Origin: Polyangia bacterium
GTDB taxonomy: Bacteria; Myxococcota_A; Polyangia; Fen-1088
DNA: 64,000 nt
Direction: 5' to 3'
Assembly (NCBI GenBank): GCA_036268875.1
Contig: DATATI010000066.1
Location: forward strand, 124,001-188,000
Within the stretch, counting starts at the first letter, position 1; each line of letters begins with the position of its first letter. Under the pieces are notes generated by a model. The model saw only the letters and a list, made by a program, of their open reading frames with translations. It was not told the origin of the DNA and did not search any database. Position numbers and translations under genes: made by a program. Below are positions 27,932 through 36,031 of this stretch, piece by piece.

Positions 27932-28996
27932 ATGGCTTGGTCCCGCGGCGCAGGCGCCGAGCGCGAAGATCCCATCGTCGCCATCGAACGCGGCGAGCTG
28001 GCTCCGATCTATTGTTTGCACGGCACCGAGCGGTACCTGGTCGATCGCTGCGTGAAGGCCATCCGCAAGGCCATCCTGGGCACCACCGCCACCGCCCCCA
28101 GCTTCAACGCCGACGTCTTCGATCTGAAGGACGCCAATCTAGGCGCCGTGGTCTCCGCCGCGCGGACGCTGCCGATGTTCGCCACCGGCCCCAGCAAGAA
28201 GCGCCTGGTGCTGGCCAAAGGCGTCGACGACGTGAAGGCCGACGCGCTGGAGCCGCTACTTTCGTACGTCGCCGATCCCAACCCGTCGACCTGCCTGGTG
28301 CTGGTGGGCGAGAAGATCGACACCCGCTTCAAGGTGTTCGCGGCCCTGCGCAAGGCGGGCTTTCTGCACGATTTCCCTTCGCTGCGGGACCGCGAATTGG
28401 CCGCCTGGCTGTCGCGCGAGGCCCGCGGCCGCAAGCTCACGCTGGAAGGCGACGCCGCGACGGCGTTGGCCGAGATCGCCGGCCCCGATCTCGGGCGGTT
28501 GAGCCAGGCCCTGGAACAACTGTCGTTGTACGTCGGCCCGGAGCAACCGATCCGTCTCGACGACGTCGAGGATTTAATCGCCGAGACCCGCCAGCGCGGC
28601 GTCTTCGAATTGACCAAGGCCATCGGCGAAGGCGACGTCGCCCGATCGCTGCGCCTGCTGACCAACATGCTCCGCAACCGCGAGCCCGCCCTGCGCATTC
28701 AATACATGCTGCTGCGCCAGCTACGCCAGATCTGGCGGGCCAAGGAACTGGCCGCCGCCGGCACCCCGCGCAACGAGATGGCCGGCGCCGTCGGCATCGC
28801 CCCGTTCTTCCTGGACGACGTCCTGATACCGGCGCGGCGAATGACCGCCGCGGCACTGGAACGCAGCTACGAGCGCCTGTACCAGGCCGACAAGACGCTG
28901 AAGTCGTCGCGGATCGATCCGGAGCTGATCCTGAGCAAGCTGGTGCAACAACTGGCGGAGGACGCGCGCAGCGGGGGCACACGACCGACGCGGTAG
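27932..28996 (+). CDS. holA: DNA polymerase III delta subunit
   Basis: A 354-aa clamp-loader subunit that opens the beta clamp. The N-terminal AAA+-like domain shows LAPIYCLHGTERYLVDRCV and NADVFDLKDANLGAVVSAAR. The middle lid contains REARGRKLTLEGDAATALAE and GPDLGRLSQALEQLSLY. The collar domain shows RGVFELTKAIGEGDVARSL and IQYMLLRQLRQIWRAKEL. As usual for delta, the P-loop is not a functional Walker A. The start at 27932 is chosen from similarity and the preceding TATAGT; the frame is open farther upstream but covers antisense of the DUF486 gene. It is convergent with rpsT, 14 bases apart. Confidence 0.9.
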   Translation: MAWSRGAGAEREDPIVAIERGELAPIYCLHGTERYLVDRCVKAIRKAILGTTATAPSFNADVFDLKDANLGAVVSAARTLPMFATGPSKKRLVLAKGVDDVKADALEPLLSYVADPNPSTCLVLVGEKIDTRFKVFAALRKAGFLHDFPSLRDRELAAWLSREARGRKLTLEGDAATALAEIAGPDLGRLSQALEQLSLYVGPEQPIRLDDVEDLIAETRQRGVFELTKAIGEGDVARSLRLLTNMLRNREPALRIQYMLLRQLRQIWRAKELAAAGTPRNEMAGAVGIAPFFLDDVLIPARRMTAAALERSYERLYQADKTLKSSRIDPELILSKLVQQLAEDARSGGTRPTR

Positions 28997-29010
28997 ACGC
29001 GTGAGTCCGC

Positions 29011-29274
29011 CTACTTCAGTCGCGCGACGGCCAAGGTCAGGCGCGACACGGACCGGGAGGCCGTGCCCTTCTTGATCACGCCCTTCGATTCGGCGCGGTC
29101 GATGGCCTGGATCGCCGAGGCCAGGAGGTTCTTGGCCTCGGTGGCGTTCTTGTGGCCGATGGCGGCGCGTAGGCGCTTCACCACGGAACGCATCGCGGTC
29201 TTCTGGGCGACGTTGCGCGCGGTGCGCGTGATTCGCTGGCGGTTGGCTTTCTCGGACGACTTGATGTTGGCCAC
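29011..29274 (-). CDS. rpsT: 30S ribosomal protein S20
   Basis: An 87-aa basic, helical protein. It starts at GTG 29274 (VANIKSSEKANRQRITRTA), the standard S20 beginning, with AAGGAG nine bases before it. Family features are ARNVAQKTAMRSVVKRLRAA and DRAESKGVIKKGTASRSVSR. S20 binds 16S rRNA and is a primary assembly protein. An in-frame upstream ATG would add ten residues foreign to the family. Confidence 0.95.
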   Translation of the reverse strand: MANIKSSEKANRQRITRTARNVAQKTAMRSVVKRLRAAIGHKNATEAKNLLASAIQAIDRAESKGVIKKGTASRSVSRLTLAVARLK

Positions 29275-29371
29275 TACGACGATCTCCTTGGATTCCGGGC
29301 CCAAATCGGGCTTTTACGTGGGCGCATCATGATGACCAGGGCGGGTGTTGTCAAGCGACCGCCCGGCGCGG

Positions 29372-30454
29372 TCAGTCGAGGCCGACGCTTTCCAGATCCG
29401 CCTCGTCCATCCCGAAGAAGTGGCCGGTCTCGTGCAGCAACGTGGTGCGGATTTCTTTGCGCAGGTCGTCCTCGCTGGCCGCGGATCGTTCCAGGTTGCG
29501 GCGAAACAACAAAATCTGCGTCAGCCCCGGCTGGCCGCCCACGTGCGAGATCTCCGGGTGCGGCGTGCCGGTGAACAGCCCCAGCACGCGCGGGTCCAGG
29601 CCCTCGTCGATGTCCGCCTCGGCCGGCAGATCGCTGATGACGATGGGGATGTCGCGCAGCAGGGCCCGGGCGCGTTCCGGCAACTCGCCCAGCGCCGCCT
29701 CGGCGACAGCGCCCAGCTCGCGTTCGTCCAGACGGACGGCGAAATCGGCGTCGTCGGCGCGGGCGTCCAACAGCCAGGATTTTTTCCAGGCGGCGCGCAT
29801 GGCGGTTTCATCGCCGACCTCTTCGCAGGCGATCCCCAGCGTGTACCAGCCGTCGGACATATCGGGATCGCTCTTGGTCAAGGTGTCCAGGCGATCACGG
29901 GCTTGTTGCGGCTCGCCGATGGCCAACCACAGCTCGGCGATCTCCAGCGCCAGCATCGGATCGCCCAGCGAGACGTCGGCGGCCGGCAGATCCTGCAGCG
30001 TCTCCTTGGCTTCATCGACCTCGCCCAGCTCCGCCTCCAGCCCGGCTTTCAAGGCCACCGCGCTCAGGTACTCGGCTTCTTCGTCGGCGAGATCCAAAGC
30101 GCGGGCGGCGTGACGGCGCGCCTCGGCGGTGGTCTCGGGCTGCATGGCCAGAAGTTCGGCCAGCCACAGCTCGGGCGTGCACCACTCGGGATCGGCGCTG
30201 GCCGCCTTGCGCAGCAGCGGAACCGCGTGGTCGTGATCGCCCTCCTCGCGAAAGCACGCCGCCTGCAGCAGCAGCGCCGGCGCCAGATGCTCGGACGTCG
30301 GCGCGTTCGCCTCGCCGCCATCTTGACCGACCGCCTCGTCGGCGATCCGCTTGGCGGAGGCGCGATCGCCACGCTCCAGCGCCTGCCAACCCTCCTCCAG
30401 CTTGCGTTCGAACTCGTCCGGTTCGGAACGCTCGTCGTCATCGTCGTCGCTCAT
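29372..30454 (-). CDS. TPR protein with C-terminal zincin-like metallopeptidase domain
   Basis: A 360-aa acidic protein. Residues about 15-230 are TPR-like helical repeats (AACFREEGDHDHAVPLLRKA and EELAELWLAIGEPQQARDRL-type pairs). The C-terminal 110 residues match the family of short minimal zincins: IVISDLPAEADIDEGLDP, ILLFRRNLERSA, and TLLHETGHFFGMDEADLESVG, with HETGH plus a downstream acidic residue as zinc ligands. The fusion to TPRs suggests substrate recruitment. The substrate is unknown. It overlaps the upstream ureohydrolase stop (ATGA), so the two are one unit. Confidence 0.8.
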   Translation of the reverse strand: MSDDDDDERSEPDEFERKLEEGWQALERGDRASAKRIADEAVGQDGGEANAPTSEHLAPALLLQAACFREEGDHDHAVPLLRKAASADPEWCTPELWLAELLAMQPETTAEARRHAARALDLADEEAEYLSAVALKAGLEAELGEVDEAKETLQDLPAADVSLGDPMLALEIAELWLAIGEPQQARDRLDTLTKSDPDMSDGWYTLGIACEEVGDETAMRAAWKKSWLLDARADDADFAVRLDERELGAVAEAALGELPERARALLRDIPIVISDLPAEADIDEGLDPRVLGLFTGTPHPEISHVGGQPGLTQILLFRRNLERSAASEDDLRKEIRTTLLHETGHFFGMDEADLESVGLD

Positions 30455-31608
30455 GCGGGTGGGTTTCCTTGCGGGCGCAGCATGCGATCACCAGCCAGCA
30501 CGGCCAGCGTGTCCAGCATATAACACGCGGCCACGTCCGTCGTGCGCTTCGCATCCTCCGCCGAACCGATCGGCGGCGCCACCTCGACCACGTCGCCGCC
30601 CAGCAAGGGAAACTCTTCGCCCACACGGGCGATCAGCGCGCGCACGAACGCCACCGACAGGCCATCGACGGCGGGCGCTCCGGTCGACGGCGCCAAGCCC
30701 GCGTCGGTGGCGTCGATGTCATTCGATAGATAGACGCGATCGACGCCGGTGCTGCGCAGATGCGCGATGAGCTCCTCGATGATCGCCGCCTCACCGCGGG
30801 CGCGCACATCGTCCATCCAGAACTGGCGCACGCCCAGCGTCGTCTCCCAGTGCGCGCGCGGCCGCGCCGACGCGCGCACACCGACCTGCACCAGCCGACC
30901 GCCGCGCCCGAGCAGTTCGTTGGCGTGATACGCCCAGGTGGCAAAGCAGATCTTGATGCCCAGCCGTTGCGGCAACAGATCCGTGTGCGCGTCGGCGTGA
31001 ACGATGGCCCACGGCTGGTGCGCATGGCGTCCCAGCGCCTTCACCACCGGCCACGCCACCGAATGATCGCCGCCCAGCATGAACACCCGCACCTTTGGAT
31101 TGATGGTCAGCACGCGATCGACGACCGCCTCGGCGATCGACAGCGGCGCCACCGGCAGCGCGGCGGCGCGCGGATCGCCGTCGTAGATGGCCGCGCGCGT
31201 GGCCGCCACCTGCTGCGCATCCAGCATGTCGTCGCTGAGCAACTGGGGCACCACGAACACGTCGCCGATGTCGACGACGCCGAGGCGGCGCGCGCGGTCG
31301 GGAAGATCCGCACACAAACGCAGCGCCGCCGCCCGCACGCCTTGCGGTCCGTAGGCTGCGCCGCGCACCAGACCGGCGCCACAATCGGAGGGGATCCCGA
31401 GCACCACCACCTTGGCGGCGGTGATCGACCCCAGCGCCGCGCGCCACTGCGCCGTCACCGCAGCGGCGTCACCCGCCTGGTAAAGCGCGCGCTGGAGTTG
31501 TTCTTGTTCGGCACGCCCGGTGCTGACGGTGAAGATGCCACCGCCGGCCGGCCTCAACATCAACGCCAGCTCGTCAAGCAACGATGACGCTTCCGGCGCG
31601 ATCACCAC
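30451..31608 (-). CDS. Arginase/agmatinase/formimidoylglutamase family ureohydrolase
   Basis: A 385-aa binuclear-manganese hydrolase. Metal motifs are FMLGGDHSVAWP, IVHADAHTDLL and YLSNDIDATDAGL, plus GAAYGPQGVRAA near residue 85, so all six ligands are present. It is longer than arginase (about 300) because of an N-terminal extension of about 65 residues. Substrate (arginine, agmatine, guanidinobutyrate, formiminoglutamate) cannot be settled from sequence alone. The start is uncertain: GTG 31608 is used here, and an in-frame ATG about 17 codons in is an alternative. It is coupled to the TPR/zincin gene. Confidence 0.82.
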   Translation of the reverse strand: MVIAPEASSLLDELALMLRPAGGGIFTVSTGRAEQEQLQRALYQAGDAAAVTAQWRAALGSITAAKVVVLGIPSDCGAGLVRGAAYGPQGVRAAALRLCADLPDRARRLGVVDIGDVFVVPQLLSDDMLDAQQVAATRAAIYDGDPRAAALPVAPLSIAEAVVDRVLTINPKVRVFMLGGDHSVAWPVVKALGRHAHQPWAIVHADAHTDLLPQRLGIKICFATWAYHANELLGRGGRLVQVGVRASARPRAHWETTLGVRQFWMDDVRARGEAAIIEELIAHLRSTGVDRVYLSNDIDATDAGLAPSTGAPAVDGLSVAFVRALIARVGEEFPLLGGDVVEVAPPIGSAEDAKRTTDVAACYMLDTLAVLAGDRMLRPQGNPPA

Positions 31609-31685
31609 GCGATCAGGATAATCCCGCGCTGGCGGCGGCGATAGCGGGCGGTGACGGTTTCATAACCACGCGCTGCGCGCGCCGC

Positions 31686-33074
31686 CTATTCGTCCTTGGG
31701 ACGAAAGTCGTCGGCGTTCAGGTGGAATCGTTTCGCCCACCGATAGACCAAGGCCGGCTTGCGATCCAGCTCGCGCGCCACGCGCAGCATGTTGCCCTGA
31801 AACCGCCGCATCAGTTCTTCCAGCTCGACATTCGAAGGCGGCGGACGCGAGACGCGGCCCGACGACGAGAGGCGTGTTCGCCCCGACGCGGCCGAGATGG
31901 CCGCCGGCAGATGTTCGAGGCCGATCCGCTCCGCATCGCGCGACAACGCTTCGGCCGAGGTGACCACCTTGCCGAGCTCGCGCACATTGCCGGGCCACGC
32001 ATACACGCACAGCGCTTGAAACGCCCCCAGATCGAACGGCCGCCCGCGCGCACCGAGCAGGAACGCCGTCAGCGCGCCCAGGTCTTCCATGCGTTCGCGC
32101 AGCGGTGGAATGCGAATTGGCTCGGCGCCGAGGCGCGCGGCCAGATCGGCGCGCAGCCCGCCGACACCCGATTTTCCCGGCGGTGCCGTGCGGCTGGTCG
32201 CCGCCAGCACGCGCGTGTCGATGCGCCGCGGGCGCGTGCCACCCACCGGTACCAGCAGGCGATCTTGGGTGAAGCGCAACAATTTCGTTTGCAGTTCGGG
32301 CGCCATGTCGCCGATCTCGTCGAGAAACAGCGTGCCGCCCTCCGCGTCTTCGATGATTCCTGGCTTCGACGCCAGCGCCTGCGAGTGCGCGCCGCGCACG
32401 TAACCGAACAGTTCGCTTTCCACTAACTCGCGTGGCAGCGCCGCGCAATTCACCGCGACGAAGCGACCCTTTCTTCCGCTGGCCTCGTGAACAGCGTGCG
32501 CGTAGACTTCTTTCCCCACCCCGGTTTCACCGGTGAGCAAGATCTCCTCCCCGGCGGCTGCCAACTTACGGAGGTTGTTGCAGATGAGGGCAAACGAAGG
32601 GTTGGCGGTCGGCACCGGGCCCAGCGGAGCGGCGAACTCTGCTTTGATCGCCGCCAGCTCCGTGGCCGAGGCCATGCGAAAAACCGCCACGTGCGATCCG
32701 ATGAAGATCAGCGAACCATCGCGCAGCTTCACGCGTGGCTGCGCCACCGCTCCATCGACGACGGTGCCGTTGGTGCTGTTCAGATCGACCAGATCGTACC
32801 CGTCGCCGGCACGCAGGATCTGTGCGTGCTGGCCCGAGATCATGCGATCGGGAGCTGCCCACGACGCCGATCCCGGCTCCAGGTTGGTGATGTGGCGACG
32901 CCCCAGGCGCAGCAGGTTCTGGAACGTCACCACACGCTCGGTTGATTCCGGCAGCTCGCCGTTCACGTTGCCAAGGACGACCAGCAACGGTGTCTGCTTT
33001 GGTTCGCCGCGCCGGCGCTGGTTCGGAACCAGGGTGACGCTGTCTTTTGGCGTGATCACGATGGGCGCTCCCAT
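31686..33074 (-). CDS. FHA-domain AAA+ enhancer-binding-type regulator
   Basis: A 462-aa protein. The FHA domain (about 55-110: LGRRHITNLEPGSAS, RMISGQHAQIL, DLVDLNSTNGTVVDG) recognises phosphothreonine. The AAA+ core (about 160-370) has Walker A GETGVGKE at 182-189, Walker B GGTLFLDEIGD, and an arginine-finger region VGGTRPRRIDTRVLAATSR. The sigma-54 contact loop, normally GAFTGA, is GAHSQA at 228-233. A Fis-like helix-turn-helix ends the protein (RFQGNMLRVARELDRKPALV). ATG 33074 is chosen as the start of the conserved part; the frame extends 30 codons upstream without family similarity. It is divergent from a sigma-54-like promoter and secreted-peptide gene, and near a Ser/Thr kinase. Confidence 0.88.
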   Translation of the reverse strand: MGAPIVITPKDSVTLVPNQRRRGEPKQTPLLVVLGNVNGELPESTERVVTFQNLLRLGRRHITNLEPGSASWAAPDRMISGQHAQILRAGDGYDLVDLNSTNGTVVDGAVAQPRVKLRDGSLIFIGSHVAVFRMASATELAAIKAEFAAPLGPVPTANPSFALICNNLRKLAAAGEEILLTGETGVGKEVYAHAVHEASGRKGRFVAVNCAALPRELVESELFGYVRGAHSQALASKPGIIEDAEGGTLFLDEIGDMAPELQTKLLRFTQDRLLVPVGGTRPRRIDTRVLAATSRTAPPGKSGVGGLRADLAARLGAEPIRIPPLRERMEDLGALTAFLLGARGRPFDLGAFQALCVYAWPGNVRELGKVVTSAEALSRDAERIGLEHLPAAISAASGRTRLSSSGRVSRPPPSNVELEELMRRFQGNMLRVARELDRKPALVYRWAKRFHLNADDFRPKDE

Positions 33075-33135
33075 CCTCGCTCGTCCGCGTTGACCGCAAA
33101 GAGTTTTGTCACTGACACCAAGCTCTGCCTGCCAG

Positions 33136-33151
33136 CCGCGGAAGGCCGCGG
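33136..33151. promoter_or_regulatory. Inverted repeat, possible operator or enhancer
   Basis: CCGCGG-AAGG-CCGCGG: two self-complementary hexamers separated by four bases. It lies 18 bases upstream of the TGGC of the sigma-54-like promoter and 61 bases from the regulator's ATG. It is a plausible binding site for the divergent enhancer-binding protein, though closer than most sigma-54 enhancers. Confidence 0.4.
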
Positions 33152-33169
33152 ACCGACAGTCCAACTCAC

Positions 33170-33185
33170 TGGCTTCTACTTTGCT
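33170..33185 (+). promoter_or_regulatory. Candidate sigma-54 promoter for the secreted peptide gene
   Basis: TGGCTTCTACTTTGCT keeps the invariant GG and GC with exactly ten bases between them, and matches consensus TGGC at -24 and TTGCW at -12. The central ACG of TGGCACG is not kept. Transcription would start near 33196, giving a leader of about 90 bases before the ATG at 33288. It is adjacent to a divergently encoded enhancer-binding-type protein. Confidence 0.55.
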
Positions 33186-33201
33186 CTAACTCACTTTGCA
33201 A

Positions 33202-33252
33202 CGCGTTCGCGTGGTCGGCGCGTTCGCAAAGCAGACAAACGGACCGACCACG
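33202..33252 (+). other. Leader of the peptide gene: stem-loop and direct repeats
   Basis: CGTGGTCGG (33210-33218) and CCGACCACG (33244-33252) form a perfect nine-bp inverted repeat with a 25-base loop. CGCGTTCGC is directly repeated at 33202-33210 and 33219-33227. Both lie between the proposed transcription start and the peptide ATG, so the mRNA leader could fold. Function is unknown. Confidence 0.5.
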
Positions 33253-33287
33253 TCAACAACCAGCAACACGCAACCAGGGGGAATCAC

Positions 33288-33446
33288 ATGCTCAAGAAAA
33301 TCGCGCTCGGTGGAATCTTCGTCCTTGCTTCGGCCTTCAGCCTGTCGACGGTGGCAACGGCGGTGACCGGAAATCAAACGACGAAGACGATCAGCGCGCC
33401 CAAAGCGCCGGTGCCCCAGGGACTTTGCCCAGGAGGGCGCTGTTAG
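33288..33446 (+). CDS. Small secreted peptide with C-terminal CPGGRC (52 aa)
   Basis: A 52-aa protein. MLKKIALGGIFVLASAFSLS plus TVATA is a classic Sec signal peptide (two Lys, hydrophobic core, ATA cleavage site after residue 25). The predicted mature peptide is about 27 residues, rich in Thr, Pro and Lys, and ends LCPGGRC with Cys47 and Cys52 able to form a small ring. AGGGGGAA just before the ATG is one of the strongest ribosome binding sites in the window. No family is recognised. It has a sigma-54-like promoter and structured leader, and its stop overlaps the convergent kinase stop. A secreted signal or processed peptide is a reasonable guess, not shown. Confidence 0.65.
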   Translation: MLKKIALGGIFVLASAFSLSTVATAVTGNQTTKTISAPKAPVPQGLCPGGRC

Positions 33447-36031
33447 TGGGTCATGCCGGAGAGAACGCGTACTGACGAGTTCTCTGCCTTAACAATCCTG
33501 GCGCGGCCGAAAAATGGCGAGCTCCATTCTTCGGTATCGCGCCAGCATTCATTCGGGCCACCGATGGGCGGGGCTTTCTTTTCCCTTCCCGTCAGGTGAC
33601 CGGCAGCAAGATCGAACTCGGCCCAGTGACGTTCGCGGTCGGAGCCTTGATAAATCCACAGACGATCGGCCGCGGTCCAAATCGAGGGACAATCCGCGCG
33701 TGCCGGCCCGAGATCGCGATCGCTCTGACCGTCTGTTGAGATGACGTGAACTCGCGGGACGCCAATCTGGGTAACGTACGCGATCGAACGCCCATCGGGA
33801 GCGAGACGCGACCAAACCGGCAACAGGTTCTCGGTGCGCACCTCGTGACAATTCGTCGAGTCTCCGAGGCAGAGGACAATCGCTTTGGTCGAGAGCCGCA
33901 CGAAAACGAACGTTTTCCCATCCTCCGAAAACGACGGCGTGCGATCGTTCGGACCCTGCGAAGAAAACAGGGCTCGGCCGCTCGAATCGTATCCAACGGC
34001 AACCATTCCCCCATCGGCATTTCTCTTCCCAACAGCAACGTAACCAGACGCCGTGCGGTCAGTACTCCAGTTCTCACCATCGTTTGTGAACGAATGGTGG
34101 GCGCCGTCCGGTTCAACTAGCCATACGTCTCCAGAGATCCTGCGTGACAAGATTAGCCCCTGTCCGCTCACCCCTCGGATAAGACCGCGCACATCTGAAC
34201 CAGACACCGCGCCCAACTTGGAGGCCTCGCCTGAAGCCCAGTTCAGCTCGGCCAGATGCGATGAAGAAGGCGACGCCTCCACAGAAAACAGTAGACGCTG
34301 TGAAATCGGAGAGAAGGCGATCTGGAGCGAGCCCTTCGGCAATCCATACGTCACATTCGGTGCCGCGCCCGGCCAAGAGAAGATCGAGACGCTCACGTTC
34401 TCGTACTCATCGGCTCGCTTGATAGCGAAGGCGTTCTTGGTCTCGTTCACAACCATTCCCTGAATGAACCCCACACTGCCTGAGGTTGAATCATCAACGA
34501 GACTGAACATCGTCGTCGGCAGGTGGAAAACGGCGGCATGAGTGCCGTCAAGGTTGTAGAGAAACTCCGTCCCGTTGGCTAACCATTCGGGCGACGTTCC
34601 CCGTGTGATCGCTTTCGCCGAGGCGCCATTCGGTTGATCCGAAAGCATCACTTGCATAGCACCCGACGAATCGACCGCGGCAAAGAGCAACTTCTCGCCC
34701 TGTGGCGAGAGATCAGGGCAGCCATCCTGAAAGGTTTCGGGAAGCAGATCGGAAGGCGATCGATGGCCGGTCGTCGCATCTACGTTCTCGGCGACCCGAG
34801 GCGAGCCCCAGATAACCTGGGCGGATCTGCCATCGTGCGAGGCGGCGAAGCAATGCACTCGTCCCGAAAACTCGGCCAGCATCCGCGACTTTGACCAATC
34901 TTCCGGCACGCCCTCGGGAACCACGGTCCGCACGCGCGCGTTCGGCGTCAGCGTCGCCCAGGCGCCCGAGAACAGATTCCCCTTGGCGATCGCAATCGCC
35001 CCGACCGCCGCCACCACGACCGCCATCACCGACCAGCCTCGCCCTTCCCCGCGCGACTTCGCAGTTCGCCGCGCCGGCATGCGAGGTGACGACTCCCGCC
35101 CTGGCGTCAACAAGATCATGACGTCGATGGCGTTCGCCGGCCGCTGATCGGCGTGTTCAGCGGCGCAGCCGGCGCATACCTCAGCCAGCGTTCGTTCCAA
35201 ACGCGAGGCACACTTCCCCAGTGGCATCCGCAACTTGCGCTCCCCATCCACCACGTCCCACTCCGGCCGTTTGCCGAAGAGGATCTCGTGCATCGTCACG
35301 CCCAGCGCCCAGACGTCCGATCGGAAGCTGGCGGGATCGCCCATCACGATCTCCGGCGCCATGTACGACGGCGTTCCGACCAGCACGGTCACCGCCGCGG
35401 TCTGGGCGGGGTTGGTGGCCAGGCCGAAGTCGGACAGGACGATGCGGCCGTCTTCCATGCGCAGCAGGTTCTCGGGTTTGACGTCGCGGTGGATGATGCC
35501 GGCGGCGTGCAGCGCGGCCAGACCGGAGACGAGAGCGCGCGCGTCGGCCACCTTTTCGGCGAACGGGCGCGGCGGCGCGTCCGCTCGGACCGCGGCGCGC
35601 AGCGTGCCCTTGGTCGCCAGCTCCATCGACAGGAAACGGTGACCATCGGACTCACCGATGTCGAAGACGCGGCAGACGTTCGGATGCTGGATCTGCCGAC
35701 CCAGGCGCAGCTCGCGCGAAAACCTTTCGCCCCAGTGCGGATCGCTGGCCAGTTCTTGGCTGAGGACCTTCAACGCCACCGGCGCCTGGGTGATGCGATC
35801 GAACGCGCGCAGCACCACGCCGCTGCCGCCCTTGCCCACGTACGTCTCGACTTGATAGCGGCCGGCCAGGACGGTGCCGCGTTCGAGATCAATGGGTGGC
35901 TCGACCACGATCGGGTCGTCGCCCACGTCCGTGACGCTCACCTCACCGGCCACGCTGCCGCCTGAGGACTGAACGCTCGCCACCCACCTAGCCAAGGCCA
36001 TCTTCGCCGGCAGGAGCGTACCCTTTTTCAT
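33443..36031 (-). CDS. Transmembrane Ser/Thr protein kinase with beta-propeller sensor
   Basis: An 862-aa protein from ATG 36031; ATG 36001 and TTG 36043 are alternatives. The kinase domain covers about residues 50-310: glycine loop VGKGGSGVVLRAF, catalytic Lys in VALKVL, HRDVKPENLL, SDFGLAT, and GTPSYMAPEI. A helix near residue 335 (WSVMAVVVAAVGAIAIA) crosses the membrane. The C-terminal 500 residues are a TolB/WD-like propeller (CPDLSPQGEKLLFAAVDSSG, LQIAFSPISQRLLFSVEAS, SFSEDGKTFVFVRLS) outside the cytoplasm. Its DNA is lower in G+C than the kinase half. The phosphothreonine produced could be read by the FHA regulator nearby, which is inference. Confidence 0.9.
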   Translation of the reverse strand: MKKGTLLPAKMALARWVASVQSSGGSVAGEVSVTDVGDDPIVVEPPIDLERGTVLAGRYQVETYVGKGGSGVVLRAFDRITQAPVALKVLSQELASDPHWGERFSRELRLGRQIQHPNVCRVFDIGESDGHRFLSMELATKGTLRAAVRADAPPRPFAEKVADARALVSGLAALHAAGIIHRDVKPENLLRMEDGRIVLSDFGLATNPAQTAAVTVLVGTPSYMAPEIVMGDPASFRSDVWALGVTMHEILFGKRPEWDVVDGERKLRMPLGKCASRLERTLAEVCAGCAAEHADQRPANAIDVMILLTPGRESSPRMPARRTAKSRGEGRGWSVMAVVVAAVGAIAIAKGNLFSGAWATLTPNARVRTVVPEGVPEDWSKSRMLAEFSGRVHCFAASHDGRSAQVIWGSPRVAENVDATTGHRSPSDLLPETFQDGCPDLSPQGEKLLFAAVDSSGAMQVMLSDQPNGASAKAITRGTSPEWLANGTEFLYNLDGTHAAVFHLPTTMFSLVDDSTSGSVGFIQGMVVNETKNAFAIKRADEYENVSVSIFSWPGAAPNVTYGLPKGSLQIAFSPISQRLLFSVEASPSSSHLAELNWASGEASKLGAVSGSDVRGLIRGVSGQGLILSRRISGDVWLVEPDGAHHSFTNDGENWSTDRTASGYVAVGKRNADGGMVAVGYDSSGRALFSSQGPNDRTPSFSEDGKTFVFVRLSTKAIVLCLGDSTNCHEVRTENLLPVWSRLAPDGRSIAYVTQIGVPRVHVISTDGQSDRDLGPARADCPSIWTAADRLWIYQGSDRERHWAEFDLAAGHLTGREKKAPPIGGPNECWRDTEEWSSPFFGRARIVKAENSSVRVLSGMTH

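Noticed and set aside
29275-29304. Longer start for rpsT
   Set aside because: The upstream ATG would add ten residues foreign to S20 and place the AAGGAG ribosome binding site inside the coding region.
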